The notes under the pieces: generated by a model
Told to the model about the DNA's origin: nothing
The model's database searches: none
What the model saw: the letters and a program-made list of their open reading frames with translations, nothing else
NCBI GenBank assembly: GCA_946059305.1
Contig: CAMGMU010000008.1
Span: 1-47,212, forward strand
DNA: 47,212 nt
DNA from: an uncultured Bacteroidales bacterium
GTDB lineage: Bacteria > Bacteroidota > Bacteroidia > Bacteroidales > Paludibacteraceae
Reading direction: 5' to 3'
Shown here: in pieces, positions 1-9,726 of the stretch
Layout: each line of letters starts with the position of its first letter
Position numbering within the stretch: the first letter of the stretch is position 1
Made by a program: the position numbers and the translations under genes

Positions 1-52
<52 letters not shown>

Positions 53-84
53 ATTAAAAAATGGCCATAATTCCATTCCGGCTG

Positions 85-116
85 CAAAGTTACGAAGAAT
101 TTTTGATATATGCAAA
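85..116 (-). promoter_or_regulatory. Promoter of tRNA-Ala
   Basis: Minus-strand TAACTTTG (plus-strand CAAAGTTA at 85-92) is preceded by TTTG at 113-116 with a 20-nt spacer. This matches the Bacteroidota primary-sigma consensus TTTG-N19/20-TAnnTTTG. The predicted transcription start is near position 78. Confidence 0.75.
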
Positions 117-382
117 TAAAATAATAAAATTTTTGCAAATTTCTCCAAATTATTTCGAGTACTGCCATTAGCGCTTCGCGCGTTCCAAGGGCGGATAATA
201 GGACGGAGATATTATCTCCTACCAACAAACAATACAAGGGCCGCAAGAGCCTTGCGGGCCTGCGGGCATCACAAGCGCCAAGGAGCAGGCCAGAAGACTA
301 CGGCGTTCCATTAGCGCTTCGCGCGTTCCAGTAGTCGGAGGCGGCGGGTAATAGTGTCTACTTTTCAGGAAAAGACGTGTGC
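117..382. other. Intergenic region between tRNA-Ala and recF, with a 23-bp direct repeat
   Basis: No gene is supported here. An identical 23-bp sequence, starting CCATTAGCGCTTCGC, occurs at 165-187 and 308-330. It contains its own small GCGC-TTC-GCGC hairpin. A second hairpin (CCGCAAG/CTTGCGG) lies at 241-257. It has no U-run on either strand, so a role as recF terminator is not clear. The only open frame, at 43-246 on the minus strand, overlaps the tRNA and its promoter and is not credible. Confidence 0.6.
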
Positions 383-1504
383 TTAGCTCTGTTGGGTGAT
401 GGTGCCTGAGCTGACCGTAAAGAGTGTGGCTGAGGGCGCATTGGCAATGAGCGAAGAGAGGTGCTGGCGATCGGTATCGGTGATGAAAATCTGCCCGAAG
501 CGGTCAGAGGATGCCAACTGAAGGATGCGCTCTACGCGTTCGCTATCGAGCTTGTCGAAGATATCATCCAGCAGGAGGATAGGGTGCACCTGCGGAGAGG
601 ATAAGAAAATGGCTTGGGCGAGCTTGAGGGCGATGAGGTACGTTTTTTGTTGCCCTTGACTCCCCACTTGCTTGATGGGATAGCCATCGAGCATCATCTC
701 CAGTTCGTCTTTATGAATGCCTTGCGACGTCCAACCGAGGATGATATCGCGGCCTCGGGTGCTACGTAACGAATCGGTAATGTCGCGATTCTGCAGTTGC
801 GACACATAACGGAGCGTAACCGTCTCCGCATCGGTTCCGGCAATAGCTGTGTATATCTCCTGAAAAACGGGTATAAACGTTTCGAGAAAACGGTTGCGTT
901 CTTGAAAAATTCGTAGGTCTAATGGCGCCATCTGCAGCTCCATCACCTCGAGCAGCGGTTCGGCATCGCGGAGTGCTGAATGCGAATCATCAGCCTCGCC
1001 TACCTGCTTGAGGAGAGCATTGCGCTGCTTGAGCAGTTCACCATAGCGATTGAGGTCCTCGAGATACGGACGATGGTATTGAGAGATGACACCATCTATG
1101 AATTTCCGTCTGGCTTCGCTTCCATCGAGAATAAGCTGTTGGTCGGCTGGTGAGACCATCACGAGCGGCAGCAAACCGATATGGTCGATAAGACGTTTGT
1201 AGTCTTTCTTACCCCTTCGCATCTGCTTTTTCTGACCCCGCTTGAGCCCACAACTGATTTGCTCGTTTTCTCCGCGAAGGAGGTATTCGCCTTGAATAAG
1301 GGCGGTAGGCTGATCGTGCATGATAGCCTGCGAATCGAGCGCAGTAAAGGCCGATTTGGTGAAACTTAAGTAATAAATGGCATCGAGCAGGTTGGTTTTT
1401 CCCTGTCCGTTGAGCCCTATGAAGCAGTTGAGTTTATCCGCAAACTGGAGGTCGGCTTCTGCGATATTCTTGAAATTGAGTATGTGGAGCGAACGTAAAA
1501 TCAC
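383..1504 (-). CDS. recF: DNA replication and repair protein RecF
   Basis: RecF is an SMC-like ATPase that binds gapped DNA and, with RecO and RecR, loads RecA at single-strand gaps. The 373-residue length is normal. Visible motifs are Walker A GLNGQGKT (30-37), an ABC-type signature region around GSQGQQKT (about 280) and Walker B LLLDDIFDKLD (about 309-319). The N-terminus MILRSLHILNFKNI is the typical RecF beta-strand start, so the start codon looks right. It is the last gene of a leftward run behind mutS and a GHL10-type hydrolase, 32 nt after the latter. recF often sits near dnaA/dnaN in other phyla; here it is downstream of mutS, so two DNA-repair genes may be co-transcribed. Confidence 0.95.
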   Translation of the reverse strand: MILRSLHILNFKNIAEADLQFADKLNCFIGLNGQGKTNLLDAIYYLSFTKSAFTALDSQAIMHDQPTALIQGEYLLRGENEQISCGLKRGQKKQMRRGKKDYKRLIDHIGLLPLVMVSPADQQLILDGSEARRKFIDGVISQYHRPYLEDLNRYGELLKQRNALLKQVGEADDSHSALRDAEPLLEVMELQMAPLDLRIFQERNRFLETFIPVFQEIYTAIAGTDAETVTLRYVSQLQNRDITDSLRSTRGRDIILGWTSQGIHKDELEMMLDGYPIKQVGSQGQQKTYLIALKLAQAIFLSSPQVHPILLLDDIFDKLDSERVERILQLASSDRFGQIFITDTDRQHLSSLIANAPSATLFTVSSGTITQQS

Positions 1505-1536
1505 GAGAAGAGGAGATAACGTTGGGTTTGAAATAG

Positions 1537-3081
1537 TTACAGCACAGCGGGTAGCGATTCAGCATGATAGCGGTTGAGAGATGTGACGCAGATGGTGAAT
1601 CGATACGGGTCAAAAGGTAGCATCACGGATGTAGCGGTGGTGATGCAGAAGATATAGTCGGGGTTATTGAAGTCTATTTCTGTGCCTTCCGGAAACGCAT
1701 ACACCACATATCTCGCAGCGCCTTCTGCGGGTTGCCAACTGAGTTGGTCGGTGCCAGAGGTGGTGTATTCGGTTTTGAGGGCAGTAGGTGGCAGAGCAGG
1801 ATGTCCGCCTACTGATGGGAGCAAGGCGGGAGAGCGGTAGAGCGAGGTGCGGAGTGAGTCGCAGAGCCCCAATCGATTCTCGAGCAGGGTGTGGATGGGG
1901 AAGAACACGCTACCTTGGATTTCTGGGAGGGTGCGGTTCAAGCGAATCTGTCGGCAAATCTCGTTGGGCCTGTTCCATGCGGCTACCTTTGACGTACCTA
2001 CACCGCTTACCGAATGACCGATATACAGATTCTGGCCATAGGTATATTGCGCCCACCAATGCGCGAGGATGGCATAGTCTGCCACTTTCTTACCAATCTC
2101 CCAATAGAGTTGGGGCACAACGTAATCGATCCAACCCTTTTCGAGCCAGAGGAGGATATCTGCATAGAGGTCATCATAGTTCTGCACACCCGCTTGTGTA
2201 GCCGATCCGCGCTTGGGGTCGCTGCTGCTGTTGCGCCATACGCCAAAGGGCGAGATGCCAAATTCCACCCATGGTTTGATGGTCTTGATGGTGTCGTGGA
2301 GTTCTTGAATCACCATATCCACGTTGTGGCGTCTCCAATCGTCTTTGTTGGTATATCCACGGGGGAACTTACGGAACGATTTCTCATCGGGGAAGTCCTC
2401 TCCTGCGATTCGATAGGGGTAGAAGTAGTCATCGAAATGGATGCCATCGATATCATAACGTCTGACCACATCTGCCACCACTCGGCAGAGATGTTGACGC
2501 GTTTGGTCGTAGCCAGGGTCAAAATAATATTGCTTGCCGTATTTCACGAACAGCTCCGGTTGGCTGCGATAGATATGCGAGGTGGCGAGTTGCGCAGGTG
2601 TGAATCCGTTGGTGACTCGGTAGGGGTTGAGCCACACATGTACATCGATGCATCGCTTATGTGCCTCGGTGCAGATGAAGGTGAGCGGGTCGTAGGGCGT
2701 TCCATCCGGGTTGCTGAGGTTGGTGCCGGCCGGCCATTCGCCTTGCTTACCGGTGAGCCAATGGCTCCATGGCTCCAGTTCAGAGCGATAGAGGGCGTCA
2801 GAAGTAGGGCGGATTTGGAAGATGACCATGTTCATGTTGAGCGCCTCAATGGAGTCAAGCAACTGCAAGAGTTCCTGACGCTGGAGGTCGGGATGTCCAA
2901 CAGCTTCTCGGCTGGGCCAATCGATATTGGCTACGGTAGCTATCCATGCCGCACGCATCTCGCGTTTGGGAAGGATGGTTTGGCTGCTTTCGTCTGCCTG
3001 CATGGGGGCATTGTTAGCCGCAAAGAGCATTGCGCAATGGCCAATAAGAACGGCTGTGAGTAGGAGAATGTATCGTTTCAT
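1537..3081 (-). CDS. Secreted glycosyl hydrolase-like protein, GHL10 family (DUF187-type)
   Basis: The 514-residue protein begins with a signal peptide (MKRYILLLTAVLIGHCAMLFA), then a GHL10-type TIM barrel from about residue 40 to 370. Recognisable family blocks are EMRAAWIATVANIDWPS, NMVIFQIRPTSDALY, VHVWLNPYR, DGIHFDDYFYPY and YVVPQLYW. The acidic residues in HFDDYFYP and the WLNPYR block are the family's conserved cleft. The C-terminus (about 425-514) looks like a fibronectin III-type beta sandwich. The substrate is unknown; the family is thought to act on peptidoglycan or exported polysaccharide. It starts 5 nt after the mutS stop and precedes recF, so it is probably co-transcribed with both, although its envelope role has no obvious link to repair. 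Confidence 0.88.
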   Translation of the reverse strand: MKRYILLLTAVLIGHCAMLFAANNAPMQADESSQTILPKREMRAAWIATVANIDWPSREAVGHPDLQRQELLQLLDSIEALNMNMVIFQIRPTSDALYRSELEPWSHWLTGKQGEWPAGTNLSNPDGTPYDPLTFICTEAHKRCIDVHVWLNPYRVTNGFTPAQLATSHIYRSQPELFVKYGKQYYFDPGYDQTRQHLCRVVADVVRRYDIDGIHFDDYFYPYRIAGEDFPDEKSFRKFPRGYTNKDDWRRHNVDMVIQELHDTIKTIKPWVEFGISPFGVWRNSSSDPKRGSATQAGVQNYDDLYADILLWLEKGWIDYVVPQLYWEIGKKVADYAILAHWWAQYTYGQNLYIGHSVSGVGTSKVAAWNRPNEICRQIRLNRTLPEIQGSVFFPIHTLLENRLGLCDSLRTSLYRSPALLPSVGGHPALPPTALKTEYTTSGTDQLSWQPAEGAARYVVYAFPEGTEIDFNNPDYIFCITTATSVMLPFDPYRFTICVTSLNRYHAESLPAVL

Positions 3082-3086
3082 AATGC

Positions 3087-5813
3087 TTATTTTCCAGAGA
3101 TAATTTTCTTTAGATCATTGAGTTTGCAGAGGGCCTCCACGGGGGTGAGGTTGTTGACATCGAGGTGTAGGAACTCATCGCGTATTTGTGAGAGCACAGG
3201 GTCATCGAGTTGGAAGATGGAAAGCTGTGTGGATTGTGCCCTCGGGTCGAATCGGGTGTTGGCCACTTTAGGCGCACCATCTTCCGTCCCTACGCCTCCT
3301 ACATTTTGCGCTTCAAGTTGCTTGAGGATTACTTCTGCTCTATCTACGATGCGTTGGGGCATACCCGCCATCTTGGCTACATGGATGCCGAAAGAGTGCT
3401 CTGAACCACCGGGAAGGAGTTTGCGCAGGAAGATTACTTTCTTATTCACCTCTCTGACGGATACGTTGTAGTTGCGGATGCGCGGGAAGAGGGCCGCCAT
3501 GTCGTTGAGCTCGTGGTAGTGGGTGGCAAAGAGCATCTTGGCGTGGGAGCGGTGTTCGTGGATATATTCCACAATGGACCATGCGATGGAGATGCCATCG
3601 TAGGTAGAGGTGCCGCGACCGAGCTCATCGAAGAGCACGAGCGAGCGTTGGCTGAGGTTGTTGAGGATAGCCGCTGCTTCGTTCATCTCTACCATAAACG
3701 TAGATTCGCCTACGGATATATTATCTGAAGCGCCCACTCGGGTGAAAATCTTATCCACGATGCCGATGCTGGCTGATTCGGCAGGTACGTATGAGCCTAT
3801 CTGCGCGAGCAAAACGATGAGAGCCGTCTGCCTAAGCAACGCAGATTTACCCGCCATGTTCGGACCCGTGATGATGATTATCTGCTGTGGATCAGCTTCT
3901 TTAGGGGCGGTCTCTTTTGGGGTGTCGTCAGTTCCATTGGAGGTGTCACTAGGGCATTCGTTAGAAAGAAAAATATCATTTGGAACATACCGTTCGCCTG
4001 CAGGGAGGTTTTTCTCAATCACAGGATGCCGTCCACCATGGATATCGATGGTGAGCGAGTCGTTGACTTCGGGACACACGTATCGGTTCTCAACGGCTGC
4101 ATCCGCAAAGGATAGGAGGCAGTCGAGTTGTGCAACAATGCTGGCGTTGAGTTGGATAGCCGGCACGTATTCGTTAGCTTCCGTGAGCAGTTCGAGGAAA
4201 ATGCGGTTTTCGATAATCTGAATTTTTTCTTCAGCACCTACGATTTTTTCTTCATATTCCTTGAGTTCTTGGGTGATATATCGTTCTGCATTTACGAGCG
4301 TCTGCTTACGAATCCAAGTGCTGGGCACCATATCTTTATAGGTGTTACGAACTTCAAGATAATAGCCAAATACGTTGTTGAACCCAATCTTGAGAGAGGC
4401 GATGCCGGTGGTTTCAATCTCGCGCTGTTGCAGTTGGAGGAGGTATTGTTTGCCGTTGTTTTTGATATTGCGCAGATCATCAAGTTCGTCATCCACTCCT
4501 TGTCCAATCATATCGGGTCGACCTTGTACGGAGGGCGGATTGAGTGCCATCGTACGGCGAATACGTCCGCGGAGTTCGGAGCACAGTTTGATTTGTTTGC
4601 CAAGCCTGTTGAGGTATTCCGTTTCGGCATTTTCGGCTATCTCCTTGATGGGCACGAGGGCTTCAAGGGCGAAACTGAGTTGTAGCATCTCGCGGGGAGA
4701 GATGCGGCCTACTGATACTTTGGAGATGATGCGTTCGAGGTCGGCTATCGTACGAATTTGCTGGCGGATGAGGTCGCGCTCCTGAGGATGACGGAAGAAA
4801 AATTCCACCACTTCTTGTCGTTGACGAATGGGGCGTACGGCCTTGAGCGGGAGGGTTATCCAGCGTCGGAGCAATCGGGCGCCCATGGGCGAGGAGGTGC
4901 GGTCGATGATATCTACGAGCGAAGTGGCATCGGGATTGGCGGGATGCGGCAGGAGTTCGAGGTTGCGGAGAGAGAATTTGTCGAGCCACATGTATTTATC
5001 CTCTTCGATGCGGCTGAGCGCGGTGATATGTCCCGTTTGCAAGTGTTGGGTCATATCGAGATAATGGAGTACACCTCCGGCTGCTATGACGCCCAATGGC
5101 AGTTTATCTACACCAAATCCCTTCAGACTCGAGGTGGAAAATTGCTTGCAGAGCCGGTCGTGAGCCGCTTGCTCGGTGAGCATCCAGTCTTCGAGTTCGA
5201 AGGTGAAATATTTATTGCCATAGAGGCTCTCAAAATACGCTTTGGTTTGGCGCAGGAAGAGCACCTCTTTCGGCTGGAAATTATGCAGGAGTTTTTCGAT
5301 ATACGTCTCCGAGCCCTGTGCAATAAGGAACTCACCCGTAGAAATGTCGAGGAAACTGATACCTACAGCGTCTTCACCTCGTTTGGCAGCTTTGTTGAAA
5401 TGTACGCAGCACACGAAATTATTCTCCTTATTAGGGATAGTGGTATCTGAGTATGACACACCCGGTGTAACGAGTTCGGTCACGCCTCGTTTTACCAGTT
5501 TCTTGGTGAGCTTGGGGTCTTCGAGCTGGTCGCAGATAGCTACTCGCATTCCTGCCCTTACCAGTTTAGGCAGATAGGTGTCGAGCGCATGGAAAGGGAA
5601 TCCAGCCATGTCGATAGCTGAACTGGCGGTACCTACACTGCTGGATCGACGGGTGAGGGTGATGCCGAGAATCTTGGAAGCGCGTACAGCGTCTTCACAG
5701 TAGGTCTCGTAGAAGTCACCACAGCGGAAAAGCAGCATGGCATCAGGGTATTGGGCCTTGATGTCATTAAACTGCTTCATCATGGGGGTCTCTTGGGGAT
5801 TGCGTGCTGCCAT
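3087..5813 (-). CDS. mutS: DNA mismatch repair protein MutS
   Basis: This 908-residue MutS recognises base mismatches and small loops and starts mismatch repair with MutL. The mismatch-reading Phe-X-Glu motif is in GDFYE (F34, E36). The ATPase has Walker A GPNMAGKS (650-657), the TFMVEM region and Walker [13 protein letters not shown] (about 726-737), followed by the THYHEL switch. A variable acidic insertion at about 620-645, just before Walker A, and a C-terminal helix-turn-helix region account for the slightly long size. It starts 26 nt after the TonB-dependent receptor stop and ends 5 nt before the GHL10 gene, so it belongs to a four-gene leftward unit. No separate promoter is visible. 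Confidence 0.98.
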   Translation of the reverse strand: MAARNPQETPMMKQFNDIKAQYPDAMLLFRCGDFYETYCEDAVRASKILGITLTRRSSSVGTASSAIDMAGFPFHALDTYLPKLVRAGMRVAICDQLEDPKLTKKLVKRGVTELVTPGVSYSDTTIPNKENNFVCCVHFNKAAKRGEDAVGISFLDISTGEFLIAQGSETYIEKLLHNFQPKEVLFLRQTKAYFESLYGNKYFTFELEDWMLTEQAAHDRLCKQFSTSSLKGFGVDKLPLGVIAAGGVLHYLDMTQHLQTGHITALSRIEEDKYMWLDKFSLRNLELLPHPANPDATSLVDIIDRTSSPMGARLLRRWITLPLKAVRPIRQRQEVVEFFFRHPQERDLIRQQIRTIADLERIISKVSVGRISPREMLQLSFALEALVPIKEIAENAETEYLNRLGKQIKLCSELRGRIRRTMALNPPSVQGRPDMIGQGVDDELDDLRNIKNNGKQYLLQLQQREIETTGIASLKIGFNNVFGYYLEVRNTYKDMVPSTWIRKQTLVNAERYITQELKEYEEKIVGAEEKIQIIENRIFLELLTEANEYVPAIQLNASIVAQLDCLLSFADAAVENRYVCPEVNDSLTIDIHGGRHPVIEKNLPAGERYVPNDIFLSNECPSDTSNGTDDTPKETAPKEADPQQIIIITGPNMAGKSALLRQTALIVLLAQIGSYVPAESASIGIVDKIFTRVGASDNISVGESTFMVEMNEAAAILNNLSQRSLVLFDELGRGTSTYDGISIAWSIVEYIHEHRSHAKMLFATHYHELNDMAALFPRIRNYNVSVREVNKKVIFLRKLLPGGSEHSFGIHVAKMAGMPQRIVDRAEVILKQLEAQNVGGVGTEDGAPKVANTRFDPRAQSTQLSIFQLDDPVLSQIRDEFLHLDVNNLTPVEALCKLNDLKKIISGK

Positions 5814-5839
5814 ATACGTATGTGCTTTTTTTCGGAAAA

Positions 5840-8368
5840 TTATTTTAAGTCGAGTGTGAGTTTGAGGTTGTACATGCGTCCGGTGAGGTAGTTGGGGCTC
5901 TGATGGAGGTTGCCGTAATAGTCTTGGGCGAAGAAGTAGGAGTTGACGTTGCGGAAGCCTACGATATTAAACACATCGAACTGTATGCCCACTTGCTGTA
6001 CGTGTGGATTCTTCATCCATCGTTCGCGGCCGTATCGCATCACGTAGGAAGCCCCGATATCCACGCGTTTGTATGAGGGCATACGAAAGCGCTTGCTGAA
6101 ATTGTTGGGGTGCGAATAGGGCAGGCCATCGGAATAGATGGCTTTGATATGGAAAAGGAGCTGCGGAAGGCGCGGGAAATAGTCTTGGAAGAGCATGGAG
6201 AACGCGAATCGCTGTTCGTTGCTGCCCAAGAGCCACGGTCCTTTGCTGCCCGTTTGTTCATCAATCAAGCGCTGGCGCGAACGCATCAAGCCGAAGCTGA
6301 TCCACGAGTCGGCACCTGGTACGAGTTCGCCCATGAGTTTGAAATCCGCTCCAACGGTATAGCCCTCCGAATCGTTTTTGCCCGAATAGCGCACGCGCAC
6401 GTTATCTACGGTATAGCTCTCCATTCGATCGATGTATTTATAATAGGCTTCTCCGGTGAATTTGAAGGGGCGTCCCCATGCGCGGAAATAGTAGTCTGCT
6501 CCGAAGATGAGGTGTACGCTTCGTTGGGCGCGGAGGTTCTTATTGAGGGTAAAACGGATGATGTCGTCATCGCCCGAAACGGTATCTTTGAGTTCTTTGT
6601 AGAATGGTGCCTGATAGTAGAGTCCGGTAGCGAGCCGGAGAGTGAGGTCGCGTTTCCATCCGGGGAGATAGACGACTGATGCGCGGGGGCTGCATAGCAC
6701 TTCGCCCGTGAAGCTCCAATGGTTGAGTCGTGCACCCGCGGTGAGAAGCACATCACCAGCGCTCGTGCTCCATTTATAGGTGTCTTGCAGGTAGGCTTGT
6801 GTGCGCATAGATAGGAGCTCAGAGGAGCCACGCATGGCGTAATCGAGATTCAACTGATCGGGAATATTAGGCATGGAGTAACCGGCCGAATCGCGCCAAG
6901 TCCACTCGCTGATGCGGTCCTTCACGTACTCCATCTGGCAGCTTACGCCCCATCGGAGGGTGTTGGCTCCATAGCGCCAACTGCCATCATGCTTGATGGA
7001 GGCAACAGCCGCTTGGAGCGTGTTGCGCGCATGCTCGTGATAGGTGCCTTTTCCGAGTGCGGCATTATCCACTTCGCCTTGAAGTCCGTTGTCATCTTTG
7101 TTGATACCGCTCCCTGTTTCTTCTTCCGCTGGTTGCTCTGTCTGCATCGGGTTTTCCGTAAGGCGGTATTGCCCGGTGATGTCGTAGTTCTCCTGCTCGT
7201 TGGTATAGAATCCCGAAAGTGTAAAACCAATCTCCACACCTCGTCCTACATTGCCCTTGGCGGATAAAGCCGCAAAAGCTGTACGGAAGATATCGCGCTC
7301 CTGACCTTCGTAGAAAATGGTGAGACGCTCCGACTGCTGAAAGGTGCCATAAGCCGTGCTGACAGAGTCCGGTCGAAAAGAATAGGTGTTTTGCGAGAAG
7401 TTGCCGAGCAGCGAAAATTCCCATTCGCCTTTCTGCAGATTGCGATTGATGAGGAGGGTGGAGTCGGCTGTATTTTTGGCTCGCGTGCGCCAAGTCATAT
7501 ACGTCTGATAATCAACGAAGTTCGGTTGGTATGAGCCCGCTGTGGGCAGAGCCCCGAGCATGTATCGCGAGGTTTTATATCGGATAGAATGGAGCTCAGA
7601 ATGGCGGTTGTTGCCAAAGCCTACATACGCTTGTGCACCGAGGAGGGAGGCGAAAATGGTAGCTTCTGTTGCCGTAGGGCGCTTGTAGGTGATGTCAAGT
7701 ACGGAAGCCATCTTGTCGCCATATTCGGCATCGAATCCACCCGCAGAGAATTGTACGGCTTCGGTCATTTCCGGGTTTACAAAACTGAGTCCTTCCTGTT
7801 GTCCGGCTCTGAGAAGGAGCGGACGATGCACCTCGATACCGTTTACGTAAACCGAGTTTTCATCGAAGCTCCCGCCTCGGACGTTATATTGGCTTGAGAG
7901 CTCGTTGTTTTGCCTGACGCCTGCAAACGTGATGAGCAGACTCTCAATACCGCCACCGGTGGCATCAGGGAGCACACGTGTGGTCTTGGCATCGGCCTGC
8001 TCCATTGTACCGAACTGCTTACGGATACCTCGCACCTCAATCTCGCTCAAGATCTCCGCATCGGTAGGTAACTGAATATTGATATTCACTACATCGAGAT
8101 CCGTGAAGAAACGTTGCTCGGTGGTCACATAACCGAGCATGGAGAAAACGAGTGTGACGGTATCTTTGAGCTCAAACTGCAAATCGTAATAGCCGTTGCG
8201 GTTGGTAGTTGTACCCGTAGTTGTGCCTTTCAAAAAAACGTTGGCGAGCTCGATACCCGTGTTGTCGGAATCGGTCACATAGCCATAGATACGAATCGTG
8301 CGAGCACCCTCCATTTGCAAGCAGAAGAGCACCAAAAGCAGCAGTATGAACGTTCTCAGAAATTTCAT
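5840..8368 (-). CDS. TonB-dependent outer-membrane receptor with carboxypeptidase-like N-terminal domain
   Basis: The 842-residue receptor has a signal peptide ([18 protein letters not shown]), then a CarboxypepD-regulatory-like beta sandwich (about 25-110, with the [16 protein letters not shown] and MLGYVT blocks). A TonB plug follows (about 115-260, with [26 protein letters not shown] and the [13 protein letters not shown] block), then a 22-strand-type barrel to the C-terminus. No SusD-like gene is adjacent, so it is not a typical SusC. The ligand is unknown; siderophore, cobalamin or peptide are all possible. An ATG five codons upstream (8383) is equally open, but the one at 8368 gives the cleaner signal peptide. 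A good promoter lies at 8398-8429. It is the first gene of the unit leading into mutS. Confidence 0.9.
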   Translation of the reverse strand: MKFLRTFILLLLVLFCLQMEGARTIRIYGYVTDSDNTGIELANVFLKGTTTGTTTNRNGYYDLQFELKDTVTLVFSMLGYVTTEQRFFTDLDVVNINIQLPTDAEILSEIEVRGIRKQFGTMEQADAKTTRVLPDATGGGIESLLITFAGVRQNNELSSQYNVRGGSFDENSVYVNGIEVHRPLLLRAGQQEGLSFVNPEMTEAVQFSAGGFDAEYGDKMASVLDITYKRPTATEATIFASLLGAQAYVGFGNNRHSELHSIRYKTSRYMLGALPTAGSYQPNFVDYQTYMTWRTRAKNTADSTLLINRNLQKGEWEFSLLGNFSQNTYSFRPDSVSTAYGTFQQSERLTIFYEGQERDIFRTAFAALSAKGNVGRGVEIGFTLSGFYTNEQENYDITGQYRLTENPMQTEQPAEEETGSGINKDDNGLQGEVDNAALGKGTYHEHARNTLQAAVASIKHDGSWRYGANTLRWGVSCQMEYVKDRISEWTWRDSAGYSMPNIPDQLNLDYAMRGSSELLSMRTQAYLQDTYKWSTSAGDVLLTAGARLNHWSFTGEVLCSPRASVVYLPGWKRDLTLRLATGLYYQAPFYKELKDTVSGDDDIIRFTLNKNLRAQRSVHLIFGADYYFRAWGRPFKFTGEAYYKYIDRMESYTVDNVRVRYSGKNDSEGYTVGADFKLMGELVPGADSWISFGLMRSRQRLIDEQTGSKGPWLLGSNEQRFAFSMLFQDYFPRLPQLLFHIKAIYSDGLPYSHPNNFSKRFRMPSYKRVDIGASYVMRYGRERWMKNPHVQQVGIQFDVFNIVGFRNVNSYFFAQDYYGNLHQSPNYLTGRMYNLKLTLDLK

Positions 8369-8397
8369 TACGTAGTAATGCAAAATATTTCAAGCCA

Positions 8398-8429
8398 CAA
8401 AATTACTATTTTTTTTGGAATTATGCAAA
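8398..8429 (-). promoter_or_regulatory. Promoter of the TonB-dependent receptor-mutS unit
   Basis: Minus-strand TAATTTTG (plus-strand CAAAATTA at 8398-8405) follows a TTTG at 8426-8429 with a 20-nt spacer. It overlaps the divergent promoter of the DUF4494 gene by 16 bp, so the two may compete or share a regulator. Confidence 0.75.
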
Positions 8430-8445
8430 AAAAGTGGTACTTTTG
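8414..8445 (+). promoter_or_regulatory. Promoter of DUF4494-yggS
   Basis: TTTG at 8414-8417, a 20-nt spacer and TACTTTTG at 8438-8445 match the Bacteroidota consensus. The start codon at 8486 leaves a leader of about 35 nt. Confidence 0.8.
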
Positions 8446-8485
8446 CAGCGTTTTTTGAAAAAAACTATTTTAAATACCGCAAAAT

Positions 8486-8953
8486 ATGATTTATTACGAA
8501 GTGAAAGCCACCTATGTAAAAGACGCAGGTGACGGAAAGATGAAGTCCACGAAGGAGGTTTATCTGGTGCGCGCACTCAATTATGCCGATGCCGAAAGCC
8601 GCATGGTGGAGACCCTCTCGCATTACTCTCACGAGGGGATGCCGGAGGTGGAAATCAAGAAAGTGAAGTATGTGGATATCTTCGATTCGGAGATCATAAC
8701 CGACGACAAGTTTTACAAAGCTAAGGTCGTTTATACCTCCCTTGAGGGCGAGGGCGACAACCTCAAAGAGAAGAAAGTATCGGTGCTGATGCTGGTGCGC
8801 GCAGCCAATATCAAGGGGGCTCTGCAGCGCCTGGAGAAGAACCTTGCTGGTACAGCTTCTGATTATTTCATCCATACCATTTCTGAGACGCTGATTCTGG
8901 ATTACTACGATTTCAGCGTAGCGGACGTGGCTGCTCAACCGGCTCAGGTATGA
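8486..8953 (+). CDS. DUF4494 domain-containing protein
   Basis: The 155-residue soluble protein of unknown function matches the DUF4494 family, which is largely confined to Bacteroidota. It starts MIYYEVKATYVKDAG and contains VYLVRALNYADAESRM and a second, similar block, VLMLVRAANIKGALQRLEK, which suggests an internal duplication of a small alpha/beta unit. It has no signal peptide or membrane segment. Its stop overlaps the start of the YggS gene by four bases (ATGA), so the two are translationally coupled and probably functionally linked. The molecular role is not known. Confidence 0.85.
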   Translation: MIYYEVKATYVKDAGDGKMKSTKEVYLVRALNYADAESRMVETLSHYSHEGMPEVEIKKVKYVDIFDSEIITDDKFYKAKVVYTSLEGEGDNLKEKKVSVLMLVRAANIKGALQRLEKNLAGTASDYFIHTISETLILDYYDFSVADVAAQPAQV

Positions 8954-9612
8954 TTAAAGAACGCATTGCAGAAATCCGCAGCACGCTGCCCGAAGGTGTG
9001 ACCTTAGTTTGCGTTACGAAGTTCCATCCCGTAGAGCGCCTGATGGAGGCGTATGAAGCGGGCGAGCGCGATTTCGGCGAGAGCCGGGTGCAGGAACTCG
9101 TAAGGAAATACGAGGAGATGCCCAAGGATATTCGCTGGCATTTCATTGGCCATTTGCAAACGAATAAGATCCGTCAGATTGTGCCGTTTGTGCACCTGAT
9201 TCAAGGCGTTGATTCGCTGCATCTCTTGGAGGAGATTTCTAAGGAGGCGCAGAAAATCGGTAAGGTGGTAAACGTGCTCATTGAGTTTCATGTGGCAGAG
9301 GAGCTGACCAAAAGTGGTTTCTCCCCTGAGGATGCCGATTCGCTTCAGGCCATCATCGACCTCAACCATGCTCCTGCTTTTCTTAGGGAATATCCGGGGG
9401 TGAATATCATTGGGGTAATGGGTATGGCCTCCAATACGGATGACCTCGGTCGTATAAGGCAAGATTTCGAACAGTTGGCTTCGCTCTTCCGCTATCTCTT
9501 CCCCCGTGGAGGCGTGCTCTCGATGGGAATGTCGGGCGACTTCCCGCTCGCAATCCAAGCCGGTGCGAATATGATTCGCGTAGGTTCGCTCATCTTCGGT
9601 GAAAGGGAATAA
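8950..9612 (+). CDS. yggS: YggS family pyridoxal phosphate-binding protein (PLPBP)
   Basis: The 220-residue protein is a single-domain alanine-racemase-like barrel of the YggS/PROSC family, which keeps free pyridoxal phosphate and amino-acid pools balanced. The PLP lysine is K24 in LVCVTKFHPVERL. Other family blocks are FGESRVQELVRKYE, IRWHFIGHLQTNK, VDSLHLLEEISKEAQ, GVMGMA and LSMGMSGDFPLAIQAGANMIRVGSLIFG. Length is close to the family norm. It overlaps the DUF4494 gene by four bases and is followed by a strong bidirectional terminator. Confidence 0.95.
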   Translation: MIKERIAEIRSTLPEGVTLVCVTKFHPVERLMEAYEAGERDFGESRVQELVRKYEEMPKDIRWHFIGHLQTNKIRQIVPFVHLIQGVDSLHLLEEISKEAQKIGKVVNVLIEFHVAEELTKSGFSPEDADSLQAIIDLNHAPAFLREYPGVNIIGVMGMASNTDDLGRIRQDFEQLASLFRYLFPRGGVLSMGMSGDFPLAIQAGANMIRVGSLIFGERE

Positions 9613-9653
9613 GTAAGCTGATAATCCGTAAAGACTCTCTCAGTCCACGAATA

Positions 9654-9681
9654 AATAAAGCCCGCAATCGCGGGCTTTATT
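9654..9681. terminator. Bidirectional terminator between yggS and serS
   Basis: A perfect 12-bp stem (AATAAAGCCCGC / GCGGGCTTTATT) closes an AATC loop. The A/T ends of the stem give a U-tract in both directions. It lies between the convergent yggS and serS genes and probably stops both. Confidence 0.9.
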
Positions 9682-9726
9682 ATTGACGTATCTGTTGATA
9701 GTCAGTTGTTTATAATTCAGCTGTCA

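Noticed and set aside
2014..3063. 349-residue open frame antisense to the GHL10 gene
   Set aside because: It is fully covered by a gene with clear family motifs and a signal peptide; no independent support.
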